A stretch of 12,875 bases of DNA from Streptosporangiaceae bacterium (GCA_030043395.1 JASHXW010000358.1:1-12875); one strand, 5' to 3'; counted from the stretch's first letter, positions 1-6,728 are shown. The notes: a model not told the origin generated them from the letters alone. Numbers and translations: made by a program.

Positions 1-1
1 C

Positions 2-526
2 ATCCTCGCCGGATGGCTCATCCGCGAACCTCGGCGCGCGGCGGCGGCAATGGTCGTCCCGTTCCTGGCCGTGCTAGCCGTGCAGACCTGGGGCATCGCC
101 GCCGGGTACGACCACAGTCCGCCCAGCACGGTCACCGGCTTCCCCCAGATGCTCGGCTACTGGCTGGTCCAAGTGGTCATCCTGGCCCCCGCGCTCGGCA
201 TAGCGGCCGAGCTCGGGGCACTGCGCGCCAGGTCTGCGCGAGCGCGTGACGGCGCGGGCGAGATTGGCCGCCGGGCACTCATCGTCTGCGCTGTCCTCAC
301 ATTCGCAGCGGGTGCTTACGACGCCGTCTACGCCACGCAGGTATCCCCTGTGCTGCATCACCTGGCCAACGGCTCGCCGCCCGCGTGGGGAATCGCCGGG
401 ATTGGCCTGCTCATCGTCACCCTGGTCGTGCTCAGCTTGTTGCTGTTGCGGGTACGCCGGTCAGCCCGGCGGCAGGCAGCGGGGGAAGGACAGGCGAGCG
501 CGGTTCTGGCCGGAGAGCGCGGATGA
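2..526 (+). CDS. Membrane protein of unknown function (5' end missing)
   Basis: The reading frame is open to the left edge of the window, so the true start lies upstream; 174 residues are visible. An in-frame ATG at 50 exists, but nothing suggests it is the real start. The visible part has about four hydrophobic segments, at roughly residues 16-35, 46-67, 90-107 and 125-147. The last is followed by a basic stretch (RVRRSARRQ) that should lie in the cytoplasm by the positive-inside rule, and then a short polar tail. I recognise no family or catalytic motif. Codon use is GC-rich at third positions like its neighbours. It ends 63 bp before the kinase-like gene at 590, which appears to have its own promoter and ribosome site, so shared function is not implied. 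Coding is fairly sure; function is unknown. Confidence 0.7.
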   Translation: MLAGWLIREPRRAAAAMVVPFLAVLAVQTWGIAAGYDHSPPSTVTGFPQMLGYWLVQVVILAPALGIAAELGALRARSARARDGAGEIGRRALIVCAVLTFAAGAYDAVYATQVSPVLHHLANGSPPAWGIAGIGLLIVTLVVLSLLLLRVRRSARRQAAGEGQASAVLAGERG

Positions 527-533
527 CGCCTGG

Positions 534-562
534 TTGAAGGGCAACGATCGCGCACCCACAAT
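534..562 (+). promoter_or_regulatory. Candidate promoter for the kinase pair
   Basis: TTGAAG at 534-539 and CACAAT at 557-562 are spaced by 17 bp. Each matches the housekeeping -35 and -10 consensus at four of six positions. Initiation would fall near 569, giving a leader of about 20 nt that contains the GGAGG ribosome site for the gene at 590. The match is moderate and could be chance. Confidence 0.35.
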
Positions 563-589
563 GAGTCTGCAGCCTGGCCGGAGGTGAGC

Positions 590-1726
590 ATGGTCACTGT
601 CAGAGCACTGCGAGCGCCGCTGACCTGGAACGTGGCCGGCATGGGCGTGCTGGACATCGCGGCGGCCATCCTGCTCAGCGGGTATGCGGTTGCCCTGGTC
701 GCCCACCAGCACCCCGGCCCCAGCGCCGTCGTCGGGGTGCTCACGATGACCCTGCCAGTGGCCTGGCGCCGCCGGGCGCCGATGGGCGCGGCGGTCACCC
801 TGGCGGCCGCGGCCCTGCTCAACGGGCTTGCCTTCGGCCGCCTGATCCGCTGCGGTCCCGTCTTGCCGGCCATCTTCCTGGTGACCTTCACGATCGGCGC
901 CAGGCTCGACCGGCATAAGGCCGCGGCGGGGCTGCTGCTTTGCGCCGGGGCGACGATCGCGGAGGGTCTGTACGATCCCCGGATCGGCGGCCAGGGGCTG
1001 GTCTTCGTGCTGCCTCTGCTCGCGGGGTTCTTTGCCGTCGGGCGCTTGGTCCGGGCACGGACGAAGACCGCCGAAGCACTGCGGTCGCGGTCGGCGGAAC
1101 TGCGCCGCCAGCGAGAGCAGACGGCAAGCCTGGCAGTACTGGCCGACCGGGCCCGGGTCAGCGCGGACCTGGAAGCCAGCCTGAAGGCCGAGCTGGGCGG
1201 CATCGCGGCCACGACAGCCGACGGGCTCGACGTCCTCGGCACCGATCACGACGCCGCCCGTCGGGCACTTACCTCGATCGAGAACGACAGCCGGGCCGTG
1301 CTCAGCCGCATGCGGCAGGTGCTCGGCGCCCTGCACGAGCCGGCTCCCAGCGCACCGCAGCCGACGCTCACCCAGCTATCGGAGTTGCTTGACCGGGCCA
1401 CCAGCGCTGACGCACGCCTCACTCTGGAAGGGAATCCGCGCACGTTGCCGGCCGGGCTGGAGTTGTCCGGCTACCGCATCGTCGAGCACCTGCTGCTGGC
1501 GCTGGACGACGCTCCGGACGGGACCGTCCAGGTCCGGCTTCGCTTCTCGCCCGAGGCTCTCGAACTACAAGTCCGGGGGCCGTGCTCGCCAACGGCCGAC
1601 CTGCGTGCGGCTCTGGCCGCAGCCCAGGCTCGGGCCGGGCTGCATGGCGGCACTGTCGAGAGCTTGCTGGCTGGCGGCATCTGCTACGCCACGGCCAGGC
1701 TCCCGCTGGTCAGCGGCTATGCCTGA
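590..1726 (+). CDS. Degenerate NarL/DesK-type histidine kinase (probable pseudokinase)
   Basis: This 378-residue protein has the architecture of a HisKA_3 membrane sensor kinase but lacks its catalytic residues. About five hydrophobic segments fill residues 15-155, followed by a charged, probably coiled-coil linker (156-185) and a helical region aligning with HisKA_3. The family reads RxRIARELHD; this protein reads RARVSADLEA (187-196), so the phosphoacceptor His is Glu195. The ATPase-like part keeps the GYRIVEH entry (294-300) but lacks the N-box Asn, has RGPCS in place of a DxGxG-like G1 motif, and has no GLxGM lid. The ATG at 590 is preferred because GGAGG at 580-584 sits 5 bp upstream; the GTG at 584 would overlap that ribosome site. 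The 3' end overlaps the intact kinase by 8 bp, implying translational coupling. By inference it binds or modulates the neighbouring kinase instead of phosphorylating. Confidence 0.85.
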   Translation: MVTVRALRAPLTWNVAGMGVLDIAAAILLSGYAVALVAHQHPGPSAVVGVLTMTLPVAWRRRAPMGAAVTLAAAALLNGLAFGRLIRCGPVLPAIFLVTFTIGARLDRHKAAAGLLLCAGATIAEGLYDPRIGGQGLVFVLPLLAGFFAVGRLVRARTKTAEALRSRSAELRRQREQTASLAVLADRARVSADLEASLKAELGGIAATTADGLDVLGTDHDAARRALTSIENDSRAVLSRMRQVLGALHEPAPSAPQPTLTQLSELLDRATSADARLTLEGNPRTLPAGLELSGYRIVEHLLLALDDAPDGTVQVRLRFSPEALELQVRGPCSPTADLRAALAAAQARAGLHGGTVESLLAGGICYATARLPLVSGYA

Positions 1727-2891
1727 CCTGAACGGGCAGGCGAAGCGACTCGCCGCATCGTGGCTCGCCGATGTCCTGCTTGGCCTGCTGCTGGTGACCT
1801 GGGCGATCGTCGATCTCGTTTGGCTGACGTCAGGACCTAGCCAGGACTGGCTGGTGCTCGCGTTTGTCCTGTTCTATGCCACGACGTTGGCGGTGCGGCG
1901 CCGCTGGCCGCTGGCTGCCGCCGCCGGCGCGTGCGCGTTGCTGCTGGCTTCGGGGCCGCTCGGCCTGGCGTACATGTTCAACGGCGCGCTGAGCCTCCCG
2001 TTGCTCTGGGCGTTGTTCTTTCTGGCCTATGCCCTCGGTACGGGCACCGGCTTCGTTGCCGGCCTGGCCGCCGCTGTGCTGCTGGCGGCCTGCGTGGAGA
2101 TCGCGAATCAGTCTTTCAACCCGATCGGCGTGGTCATTACCGCTGGCCCATGGCTGGCAGGCCGGGTTGTCTTGTCCCGCCGCCGGATGGCCGAGCAACT
2201 CCAAGCGCGCAACGAAGAACTGCAGGCCGAGCAAGAGCTGTTCGCCCAGGAATCCGTCCGGTATGAGCGGGTCCGCATCGCCCGCGAATTGCACGATATC
2301 GTCGCGCACTGCCTCAGCGTCATGGTCGTGCAAGCCAGCGCCGGGCAACGGGCCGCGCCCGCCGACCGGGCCAGCGTGGCCCGCGCGCTGGAGTCGGTCG
2401 CGGAAGCCACCGCGCAAGCGCAAGCGGAGATCGGCAGGCTGGCCGGGATGCTGAGCGGGGAACTGCCACCCGGCGCGGTGCCCACGCTGGACATGGCCGG
2501 GGAACTGGTGCGCAGAGCCAGCATGACCGGCCTGGCCGTGAGCCTGCGTGTCCAGGGTCGTTATGACCAGCTCAGCCCGGCGGCGTCCGAGGCTGCTTAC
2601 CGTCTCGTCCAGGAGGCGCTCACCAACGCGCTTAAGCATGCTCCTGGCGCGCCTGTCGAGATCACCATCGACGGCCGCCGGGCCACTGTGGAACTGAGCA
2701 TCGCGAACGCCGCCCCGCCTGGTCGGCCATCCGGGCTCGAGTGGTCGGGGGCCAGCTACGGCCTCTCAGCGATGCGAGACCGCATCGCGGCATGCGGCGG
2801 GACGCTGTCCTGCGGGCCCACCACAGTCGGTGGCTGGCGTGTTGCAGCCCTGCTACCAGCGGCGCCGCGGCAGCTGGGTCGAGCACCATGA
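1719..2891 (+). CDS. NarL/DesK-type sensor histidine kinase
   Basis: This is a 390-residue membrane histidine kinase. About five membrane segments lie in residues 15-150, followed by a coiled-coil linker (155-180). The HisKA_3 dimerisation/phosphoacceptor motif is ERVRIARELHDIVAH (183-197), with His192 as the expected phosphorylation site. The HATPase_c domain has N-box QEALTNALKHA (298-308) and a lid-like GASYGLSAMRDR (344-355). The G1 region (IANAAPP) lacks an Asp, as happens in some members of this kinase class. The start chosen is the ATG at 1719, which overlaps the upstream pseudokinase stop (1724-1726); upstream in-frame starts would run deep inside that gene. Kinases of this class normally phosphorylate a LuxR/NarL-type regulator, but none is encoded in this window, so the partner lies elsewhere. 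The N-terminus has no extracytoplasmic domain of recognisable type, so the signal is unknown. Confidence 0.93.
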   Translation: MPDLNGQAKRLAASWLADVLLGLLLVTWAIVDLVWLTSGPSQDWLVLAFVLFYATTLAVRRRWPLAAAAGACALLLASGPLGLAYMFNGALSLPLLWALFFLAYALGTGTGFVAGLAAAVLLAACVEIANQSFNPIGVVITAGPWLAGRVVLSRRRMAEQLQARNEELQAEQELFAQESVRYERVRIARELHDIVAHCLSVMVVQASAGQRAAPADRASVARALESVAEATAQAQAEIGRLAGMLSGELPPGAVPTLDMAGELVRRASMTGLAVSLRVQGRYDQLSPAASEAAYRLVQEALTNALKHAPGAPVEITIDGRRATVELSIANAAPPGRPSGLEWSGASYGLSAMRDRIAACGGTLSCGPTTVGGWRVAALLPAAPRQLGRAP

Positions 2892-2940
2892 TCAGGGTTC
2901 GTTTTCAGCCAATATGCAATAAAAGTAACCATGATCATGG
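2885..2940. promoter_or_regulatory. AT-rich segment with repeated ACCATGATCA
   Basis: ACCATGATCA occurs at 2885-2894, over the stop codon of the kinase gene, and again at 2928-2937, exactly 43 bp apart. The second copy extends to a perfect 12-bp palindrome, CCATGATCATGG (2929-2940). The DNA between them (about 2897-2927) is strikingly AT-rich for this window. Such repeats in a low-GC patch suggest a regulator-binding site or promoter region for the secreted-protein gene downstream, about four helical turns apart. I could not place a convincing -35/-10 pair. Confidence 0.35.
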
Positions 2941-3126
2941 GGCTCACGGTCTCGGCAGACGGCCGGGTAGCCAAACCTGGCGTCACCCCGCATAGTCCTC
3001 GTGAGTGACCCGGGCTCCCGCGAGATCACGCGCAGGAGCGACGACGAGATGGAAGCGGCTGCCTAGCGTCGAGCTCAAGATTCACGGGACGTGCCCAAGG
3101 GCCAGCCCGTAGAGAAGGAGCGAGTC
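2892..3126. other. Intergenic region before the secreted-protein gene
   Basis: This 235-bp gap separates the kinase operon from the secreted-protein gene. It contains the AT-rich repeat segment at its left end, an imperfect hairpin (GCTCC at 3014-3018 pairing with GGAGC at 3035-3039, with inner GCG/CGC), and a 21-codon reading frame (GTG 3001 to TAG 3066) without a clear ribosome site. The ribosome site of the next gene, AAGGAG at 3115-3120, closes the gap. No U-tract terminator for the kinase operon is visible. Confidence 0.5.
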
Positions 3127-3570
3127 ATGAAGCTACGCAGGTTCATCCAGGTGGCGACCGCGACCGCCGCCATCGCCACGACAGGAGCGCTGGCGCTCTC
3201 CGCCGCCAGCGCGCAAAGTGATGCCCATACGCTGAAATTCATCTCGGTCACCAAGAACTCGATTGGATTCAGCAAGACAACGGGCGGGGAGCAAGACACC
3301 GACGTCAATAAGGCGGGCAAGACTGTCGGGTTCGACATGCTCTACTTCGCTCAAACGTCCGCGACGACCGGGGCCTTCCGCCTCACGATCGACGTCAGCG
3401 GCGGTTTCCTGTACGGAACGGCCGCGTTCAACCTCAAGACCGGAACCATCAGCGACGGCAAGGTGACCGGCGGCACCGGCAGCTTCAGCGGAGCCAGAGG
3501 GACGCTGACGGCGAAGAACCTTAACAAGCGCGGCACCCGGACACTAGTCACTATCACCTACAGCGGATAG
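3127..3570 (+). CDS. Secreted allene-oxide-cyclase/dirigent-like barrel protein
   Basis: This encodes 147 residues. The N-terminus is a clear Sec-type signal peptide: MKLRR, a hydrophobic Ala/Thr-rich core, and an AXA site (ASA at 27-29), so the mature protein should begin near Gln30. The mature part (about 118 residues) is beta-rich, with the hallmark region GGFLYGTAAFN (92-102) then GKVTGGTGSFSGARGTLTA (111-129). The phrase VTGGTGxFxGARG is typical of the small beta-barrels of the allene oxide cyclase/dirigent superfamily, which are common in actinomycetes as secreted proteins of unknown role. No cysteine is present. The ATG at 3127 is chosen because AAGGAG at 3115-3120 is 6 bp upstream and the signal peptide begins there; an earlier in-frame GTG (3091) would put a polar tail before the signal. 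Catalytic activity cannot be asserted; plant dirigents guide coupling without a classical active site. Confidence 0.85.
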   Translation: MKLRRFIQVATATAAIATTGALALSAASAQSDAHTLKFISVTKNSIGFSKTTGGEQDTDVNKAGKTVGFDMLYFAQTSATTGAFRLTIDVSGGFLYGTAAFNLKTGTISDGKVTGGTGSFSGARGTLTAKNLNKRGTRTLVTITYSG

Positions 3571-3712
3571 CCCGCTCCATGAGCCGACGCACCGCAGCAG
3601 TCGAGGCACCACTACGATGCATGGTCGAACCGGCCGGGTGCGCAAAGTGATGTCGTTGGGTTCCTTCTGCCCCAGCCGCACTTGCGGTGGCGGCCTAGCA
3701 CGGGAGGAAGCG
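3571..3712. other. Intergenic region with a candidate promoter for the acyl-CoA genes
   Basis: This 142-bp gap holds TACGAT at 3613-3618, a TANNNT-type -10 element without an obvious -35, and a short palindrome CCGCA-CT-TGCGG at 3676-3687 just ahead of the crotonase ribosome site. In-frame ATGs at 3617 and 3650 could extend the crotonase, but they lack ribosome sites and their encoded extension has no crotonase character. I see no terminator with a U-tract after the secreted-protein gene. Confidence 0.3.
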
Positions 3713-4375
3713 GTGCGTTCGGCGATGGGCGTTCCAGGCCACGAGGTGATCATCGAGCCCAAGCCCTACGGCGCCCAGGTGCGATTCGTCAGCGCGCACA
3801 GGCTGAACCCGCTCACCCGGGGGCTCGTCGCCCGCTTGCTGGCAGCCGCGGGAGACATCGCCGCCGATCCGCCGGCAGTGGTGATCTTCCGCGGAGCAGA
3901 GAACTTCAGCTGCGGGGCTCACACCGGGGAGCTGAGGGCGATGAGCCGGGCGGAGCTGAGTGCCTTCATCGCCGAGGAGCTGGCGCTCTGCGAGGCAGTC
4001 GCTCGCCTCCCCTGCCTGACGATCGCCGCGATCCAGGGCGTGTGCATCGGCAACGCAGCTGAGCTTGCGCTCTCGTGCGATCTGCGCGTCGCCAGCGAAG
4101 ACGCGTCGTTCGCGTGGCCGGAGGTCACGCTCGGGCACCCGGCACCAGTCGGGCGGCTGGCGCAGTACGTCGGACGCGGCCCGGCCGCCCAGCTGGCCCT
4201 GCTCGGAGAACGGGTCACCGCTGCACGGGCCTACCAGATCGGCCTCGTGACGGACGTGGGTGATACGGCCAGCCTCGACGAGCGTCTTGCGCGGCTGGCC
4301 GAGCGCGCCGCCAGCCTGCCACGCCAGGCGGTGCTCCAGACCAGGACGCGCCTGGAGGCCGCCTACTCTCACTAG
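3713..4375 (+). CDS. Short enoyl-CoA hydratase/isomerase (crotonase) family protein
   Basis: This 220-residue crotonase-fold protein would add water to, or isomerise, an enoyl-CoA thioester in the cytoplasm. The first oxyanion-hole region is FSCGAHTGEL (65-74; family FxAGADxxEL). The second is GVCIGNAAELALSCDLR (109-125; family GxxxGGGxELAxxCDxR), followed by WPEVTLG (135-141). Glu117 and Glu137 are 20 residues apart, matching the two catalytic glutamates of classical hydratases. Oddities are GNA in place of the GGG turn, and a C-terminus stopping soon after the region of LLGERVTA (163-170), so the terminal helices that help trimerisation in longer members are mostly missing. The GTG at 3713 is chosen because GGAGG (3703-3707) lies 5 bp upstream; ATG 3725 is the alternative. 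The ligase gene follows after 47 bp, so co-transcription is likely. Substrate is unknown. Confidence 0.88.
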   Translation: MRSAMGVPGHEVIIEPKPYGAQVRFVSAHRLNPLTRGLVARLLAAAGDIAADPPAVVIFRGAENFSCGAHTGELRAMSRAELSAFIAEELALCEAVARLPCLTIAAIQGVCIGNAAELALSCDLRVASEDASFAWPEVTLGHPAPVGRLAQYVGRGPAAQLALLGERVTAARAYQIGLVTDVGDTASLDERLARLAERAASLPRQAVLQTRTRLEAAYSH

Positions 4376-4422
4376 ACCGCATCACCTTGCTGCCGCAGTG
4401 CCGGCCGCGCAAGGATCTGCCC

Positions 4423-6018
4423 ATGTCGCTGGTGAACGTGACCTCGCTGGACGCTGAGCCTCCCGTCCCCGTCCTGGTCCGGCAGTGGGCGGCCGTCCAG
4501 CCGGACGCGACCTTCTGCACGGAGGTGGCCGGGCGATCACTCACCTACGCGCAATTCGCAACCGAGGCCGACAGCTGGTCGCGGGCACTGGCCGCTGCCG
4601 GCGTTAGGCACGGCGACGTCGTGCTCACCATGATCCCCACGTCCTGCGACGCCGTCGCGGTCTGGATGGGAATAGGCGGGCTGCGAGCCATTGACGCGGC
4701 AGTGAACACCGAATTCTCGGGAAGGATGCTGCAGTACGTGGTGTCGGACTCCGGTGCAGGCACGGCGATCGTGCACGCCGACTACATCGGCCGCTTCGCG
4801 GAGCTTGACTCGCTGGCCAAACTCACGACGATTGTCGTCCTCGGCGAAAGTGAGGGGCCCCCGGAAATCGCCTGCCGCGTCATAGCATCGCGCGAGTTCC
4901 TCACTTCGGGCGCGGGAACTGCCGCGCCCGAAGCGTTGCCCGAGCGTCACGACGTGAGCTGCGTGATCTATACCTCTGGCACGACGGGCCCTTCCAAAGG
5001 CGTGCTGGTGCCGTGGGCTCAACTCGCGGCCACGATCCCAGCGCAGTGGCAGACCGGCGCGGGCACGGCGGAGGCGCAGTACGTGCCGCTCCCGATGTAT
5101 CACATTGCCGGGCGGTCGGCCGTGGCGGTGATGGCCAGGCACGGAGGAAGGCTCGTGCTGCGCAAGGGATTCTCGGTTGACGCCTTCTGGGCAGACATCC
5201 GCGAGCATCGGTGCACGTTCACGCTGATCGCCGGCGCGATGACGAACTTCCTGTTCCGCCAGCCTCCCCGGCCAGCCGATGCCGACAACCCGCTGGCGAA
5301 GATCGTGATCGCGCCGGTGATTCCCGAGCACCGCGAGTTCGCGGCGCGATTCGGCGTCGAGATCGTCACCGGCTTCAACATGACCGAGATCAGCCTGCCC
5401 ATCTACTTCCCCGACGGAATACCGGACTGGAGGGCCTGCGGCCGGTTGCGGTCCGGCTACCCGCACTACGAGGTCCGGATCGTGGACGAGTTCGACAACG
5501 AAGTGCCGCCGGGCCAGGTCGGTGAGCTCATCGTCAGGACCGGCGCGCCTTGGACGCTGAACGCGGGCTACCTGGGCAAGCCTGAGGCCTCTGCCGCCGC
5601 GTGGCGCAATGGCTGGTTCCACACTGGCGACGCCTTCAGGATCGACGAGCACGGTTATTACTTCTTCGTCGACCGCTTCAAGGATGCCATCCGGCGCCGG
5701 GGCGAGAACATCTCGTCATTCGAGGTCGAGGCGATGGTCAGTGATCATCCCGCAATCGCCGAATGCGCCGCCATCGGCGTGCCGTCGCAGTTCGGGGAGG
5801 ACGACGTTCAGATCTTCGTCGTCCCGCGCCAGGGTTACCAGATCGAGCCAGGGGAGCTCATCGAGTTCCTGCGCCCGCGCATGCCGAAGTTCATGCTGCC
5901 TCGGTTCATCCAGGTAGTCCACGGCCTGCCTAAGACCCAGGCGACGCAGCGCGTGCGCAAGCACGAGCTTCGCGCTGCTGCCGATCCCGCCCTGCGCTGG
6001 GACCGGGACGCTAGCTGA
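4423..6018 (+). CDS. CaiC-like acyl-CoA ligase (AMP-forming, ANL superfamily)
   Basis: This 531-residue enzyme should activate a carboxylic acid with ATP to an acyl-adenylate and then form the CoA thioester. Motifs in order: P-loop A3 YTSGTTGPSKG (183-193); A5-like GFNMTEIS (317-324); A7 WFHTGDAF (398-405); hinge/A8 region FVDRFKDAIRRRGENISS (415-432); and C-terminal A10-like LPKTQATQRVRKHELR (502-517). The NMTEIS and RRRGENISSFEVE wording resembles the crotonobetaine/carnitine-CoA ligase (CaiC) branch, but the actual substrate cannot be read from sequence. In A10 the expected catalytic Lys position aligns with Arg510, with the nearest Lys at 513. The ATG at 4423 is preferred to TTG 4387 because AAGGA (4411-4415) is 7 bp upstream and the family N-terminus starts there. 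It probably forms an operon with the crotonase and overlaps the convergent DUF998 gene by 8 bp. Confidence 0.93.
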   Translation: MSLVNVTSLDAEPPVPVLVRQWAAVQPDATFCTEVAGRSLTYAQFATEADSWSRALAAAGVRHGDVVLTMIPTSCDAVAVWMGIGGLRAIDAAVNTEFSGRMLQYVVSDSGAGTAIVHADYIGRFAELDSLAKLTTIVVLGESEGPPEIACRVIASREFLTSGAGTAAPEALPERHDVSCVIYTSGTTGPSKGVLVPWAQLAATIPAQWQTGAGTAEAQYVPLPMYHIAGRSAVAVMARHGGRLVLRKGFSVDAFWADIREHRCTFTLIAGAMTNFLFRQPPRPADADNPLAKIVIAPVIPEHREFAARFGVEIVTGFNMTEISLPIYFPDGIPDWRACGRLRSGYPHYEVRIVDEFDNEVPPGQVGELIVRTGAPWTLNAGYLGKPEASAAAWRNGWFHTGDAFRIDEHGYYFFVDRFKDAIRRRGENISSFEVEAMVSDHPAIAECAAIGVPSQFGEDDVQIFVVPRQGYQIEPGELIEFLRPRMPKFMLPRFIQVVHGLPKTQATQRVRKHELRAAADPALRWDRDAS

Positions 6019-6700
6019 CGCCGTCGTCGCGGGGCACGCTGGCGGCCGGTCCCCTCCTGACGATGTAGCCGGCCGCCAGCGCGATCCACAGCATCTGGAG
6101 CCCGAGGAAGATCCGCTCGTACAGGCCGCCCGGTGCGTGCTTGTGCGCGACCGCGCTGCCGAGCAGCAGGAAGGCCGCGGCTCCAGCCACAGACACAGCC
6201 AAAAGCACGACGGCCCCCGAGGAACGCCATGCTTGGTCGGCCCGCAGGTGGCTGGAGATCAGGATGGTGCCAACCGCCACGCACGGGAACGCGATGAGGG
6301 CGAGCAGGTCATGGACCTTCCCGCTCCACAGGACCGGCTGGCCGGCGGGATTGTCGGCGAAGAACGCGAGCAGCCCGGAGCACACCGCCCAGATGACGAG
6401 CAGCGTGAGCCCGCCGCGCATGACGCCTTCGTTGCGAGTGCACCTTGCCAGGGCGGCGGCGATGGCCAGCGAGACCGCGCAGCGCAGCAGGAAGTTCAGG
6501 TCCATCACCCAGTACCACGGCCCGCGGCCGTAGTCACTCTCGGCGTTGTACAGCAGGCTGTAGTGGGGCCGCAGGAACTTCAGCAGCACGTCGATGGCGA
6601 CGTAGGCGATGACCCCGACGAGGACGAACCACGCCAGTGACTCGGCGCGGATCTGGCGCTCGCGCCTGGGTGAATCGACGACGGAAGTCCCGGCGTTCAT
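6011..6700 (-). CDS. DUF998 family membrane protein
   Basis: This 229-residue integral membrane protein has about six hydrophobic segments (roughly 24-43, 66-86, 97-116, 131-151, 161-183 and 196-214). DUF998-like features include HYSLLYNAESDYGRG (46-60), GKVHDLLA (127-134) and GLYERIFLG (192-200). The function of the family is unknown, and no catalytic role is claimed. I chose ATG 6700; a TTG at 6709 (three codons earlier) is possible, since a TATGCA element on this strand (6721-6716) lies 6 nt ahead of it, which would suit a leaderless message. The gene is divergent from the MarR gene, with 40 bp between starts, so it is probably that regulator's target. Its 3' end overlaps the ligase gene (CTAGCTGA, 6011-6018). 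Confidence 0.88.
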   Translation of the reverse strand: MNAGTSVVDSPRRERQIRAESLAWFVLVGVIAYVAIDVLLKFLRPHYSLLYNAESDYGRGPWYWVMDLNFLLRCAVSLAIAAALARCTRNEGVMRGGLTLLVIWAVCSGLLAFFADNPAGQPVLWSGKVHDLLALIAFPCVAVGTILISSHLRADQAWRSSGAVVLLAVSVAGAAAFLLLGSAVAHKHAPGGLYERIFLGLQMLWIALAAGYIVRRGPAASVPRDDGVS

Positions 6701-6705
6701 GAAAG

Positions 6706-6718
6706 GCAACCTGGTTGC
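6706..6718. promoter_or_regulatory. Candidate MarR operator in the divergent spacer
   Basis: GCAACC-T-GGTTGC is a perfect inverted repeat (6706-6718) in the 40-bp spacer between the DUF998 and MarR starts. A second short symmetry, CATA (6718-6721) with TATG (6729-6732), follows. MarR dimers bind short palindromes and usually regulate themselves and a divergent neighbour, so position and symmetry fit. Binding is inferred. Confidence 0.45.
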
Positions 6719-6728
6719 ATATCGGCAG

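Noticed and set aside
461..1336. Long minus-strand open frames opposite the pseudokinase.
   Set aside because: They are antisense shadows of a GC-rich gene. The translations are Arg/Pro/Gly-rich with no domain, and the plus strand has a clear ribosome site, membrane helices and a kinase layout.
1389..1718. Extension of the intact kinase upstream of ATG 1719.
   Set aside because: It would lie in another frame of the pseudokinase gene, encodes a non-family sequence, and ATG 1719 gives the normal N-terminus with a typical 8-bp overlap.
3211..3652. The 13-mer GCGCAAAGTGATG occurs at 3211-3223 and 3640-3652.
   Set aside because: One copy is inside the signal-peptide/mature junction of a coding gene. 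About one exact 13-bp match is expected by chance in a window this long, and neither copy has further flanking similarity.
3617..3712. Longer N-terminus for the crotonase from ATG 3617.
   Set aside because: The additional residues do not resemble the crotonase N-terminus, and no ribosome site precedes the ATG, while GGAGG is correctly placed for GTG 3713.
4537..5652. 371-codon minus-strand frame opposite the acyl-CoA ligase.
   Set aside because: The plus-strand protein has all ANL-family motifs; the antisense translation is low-complexity and unlike any protein, as expected in high-GC DNA.
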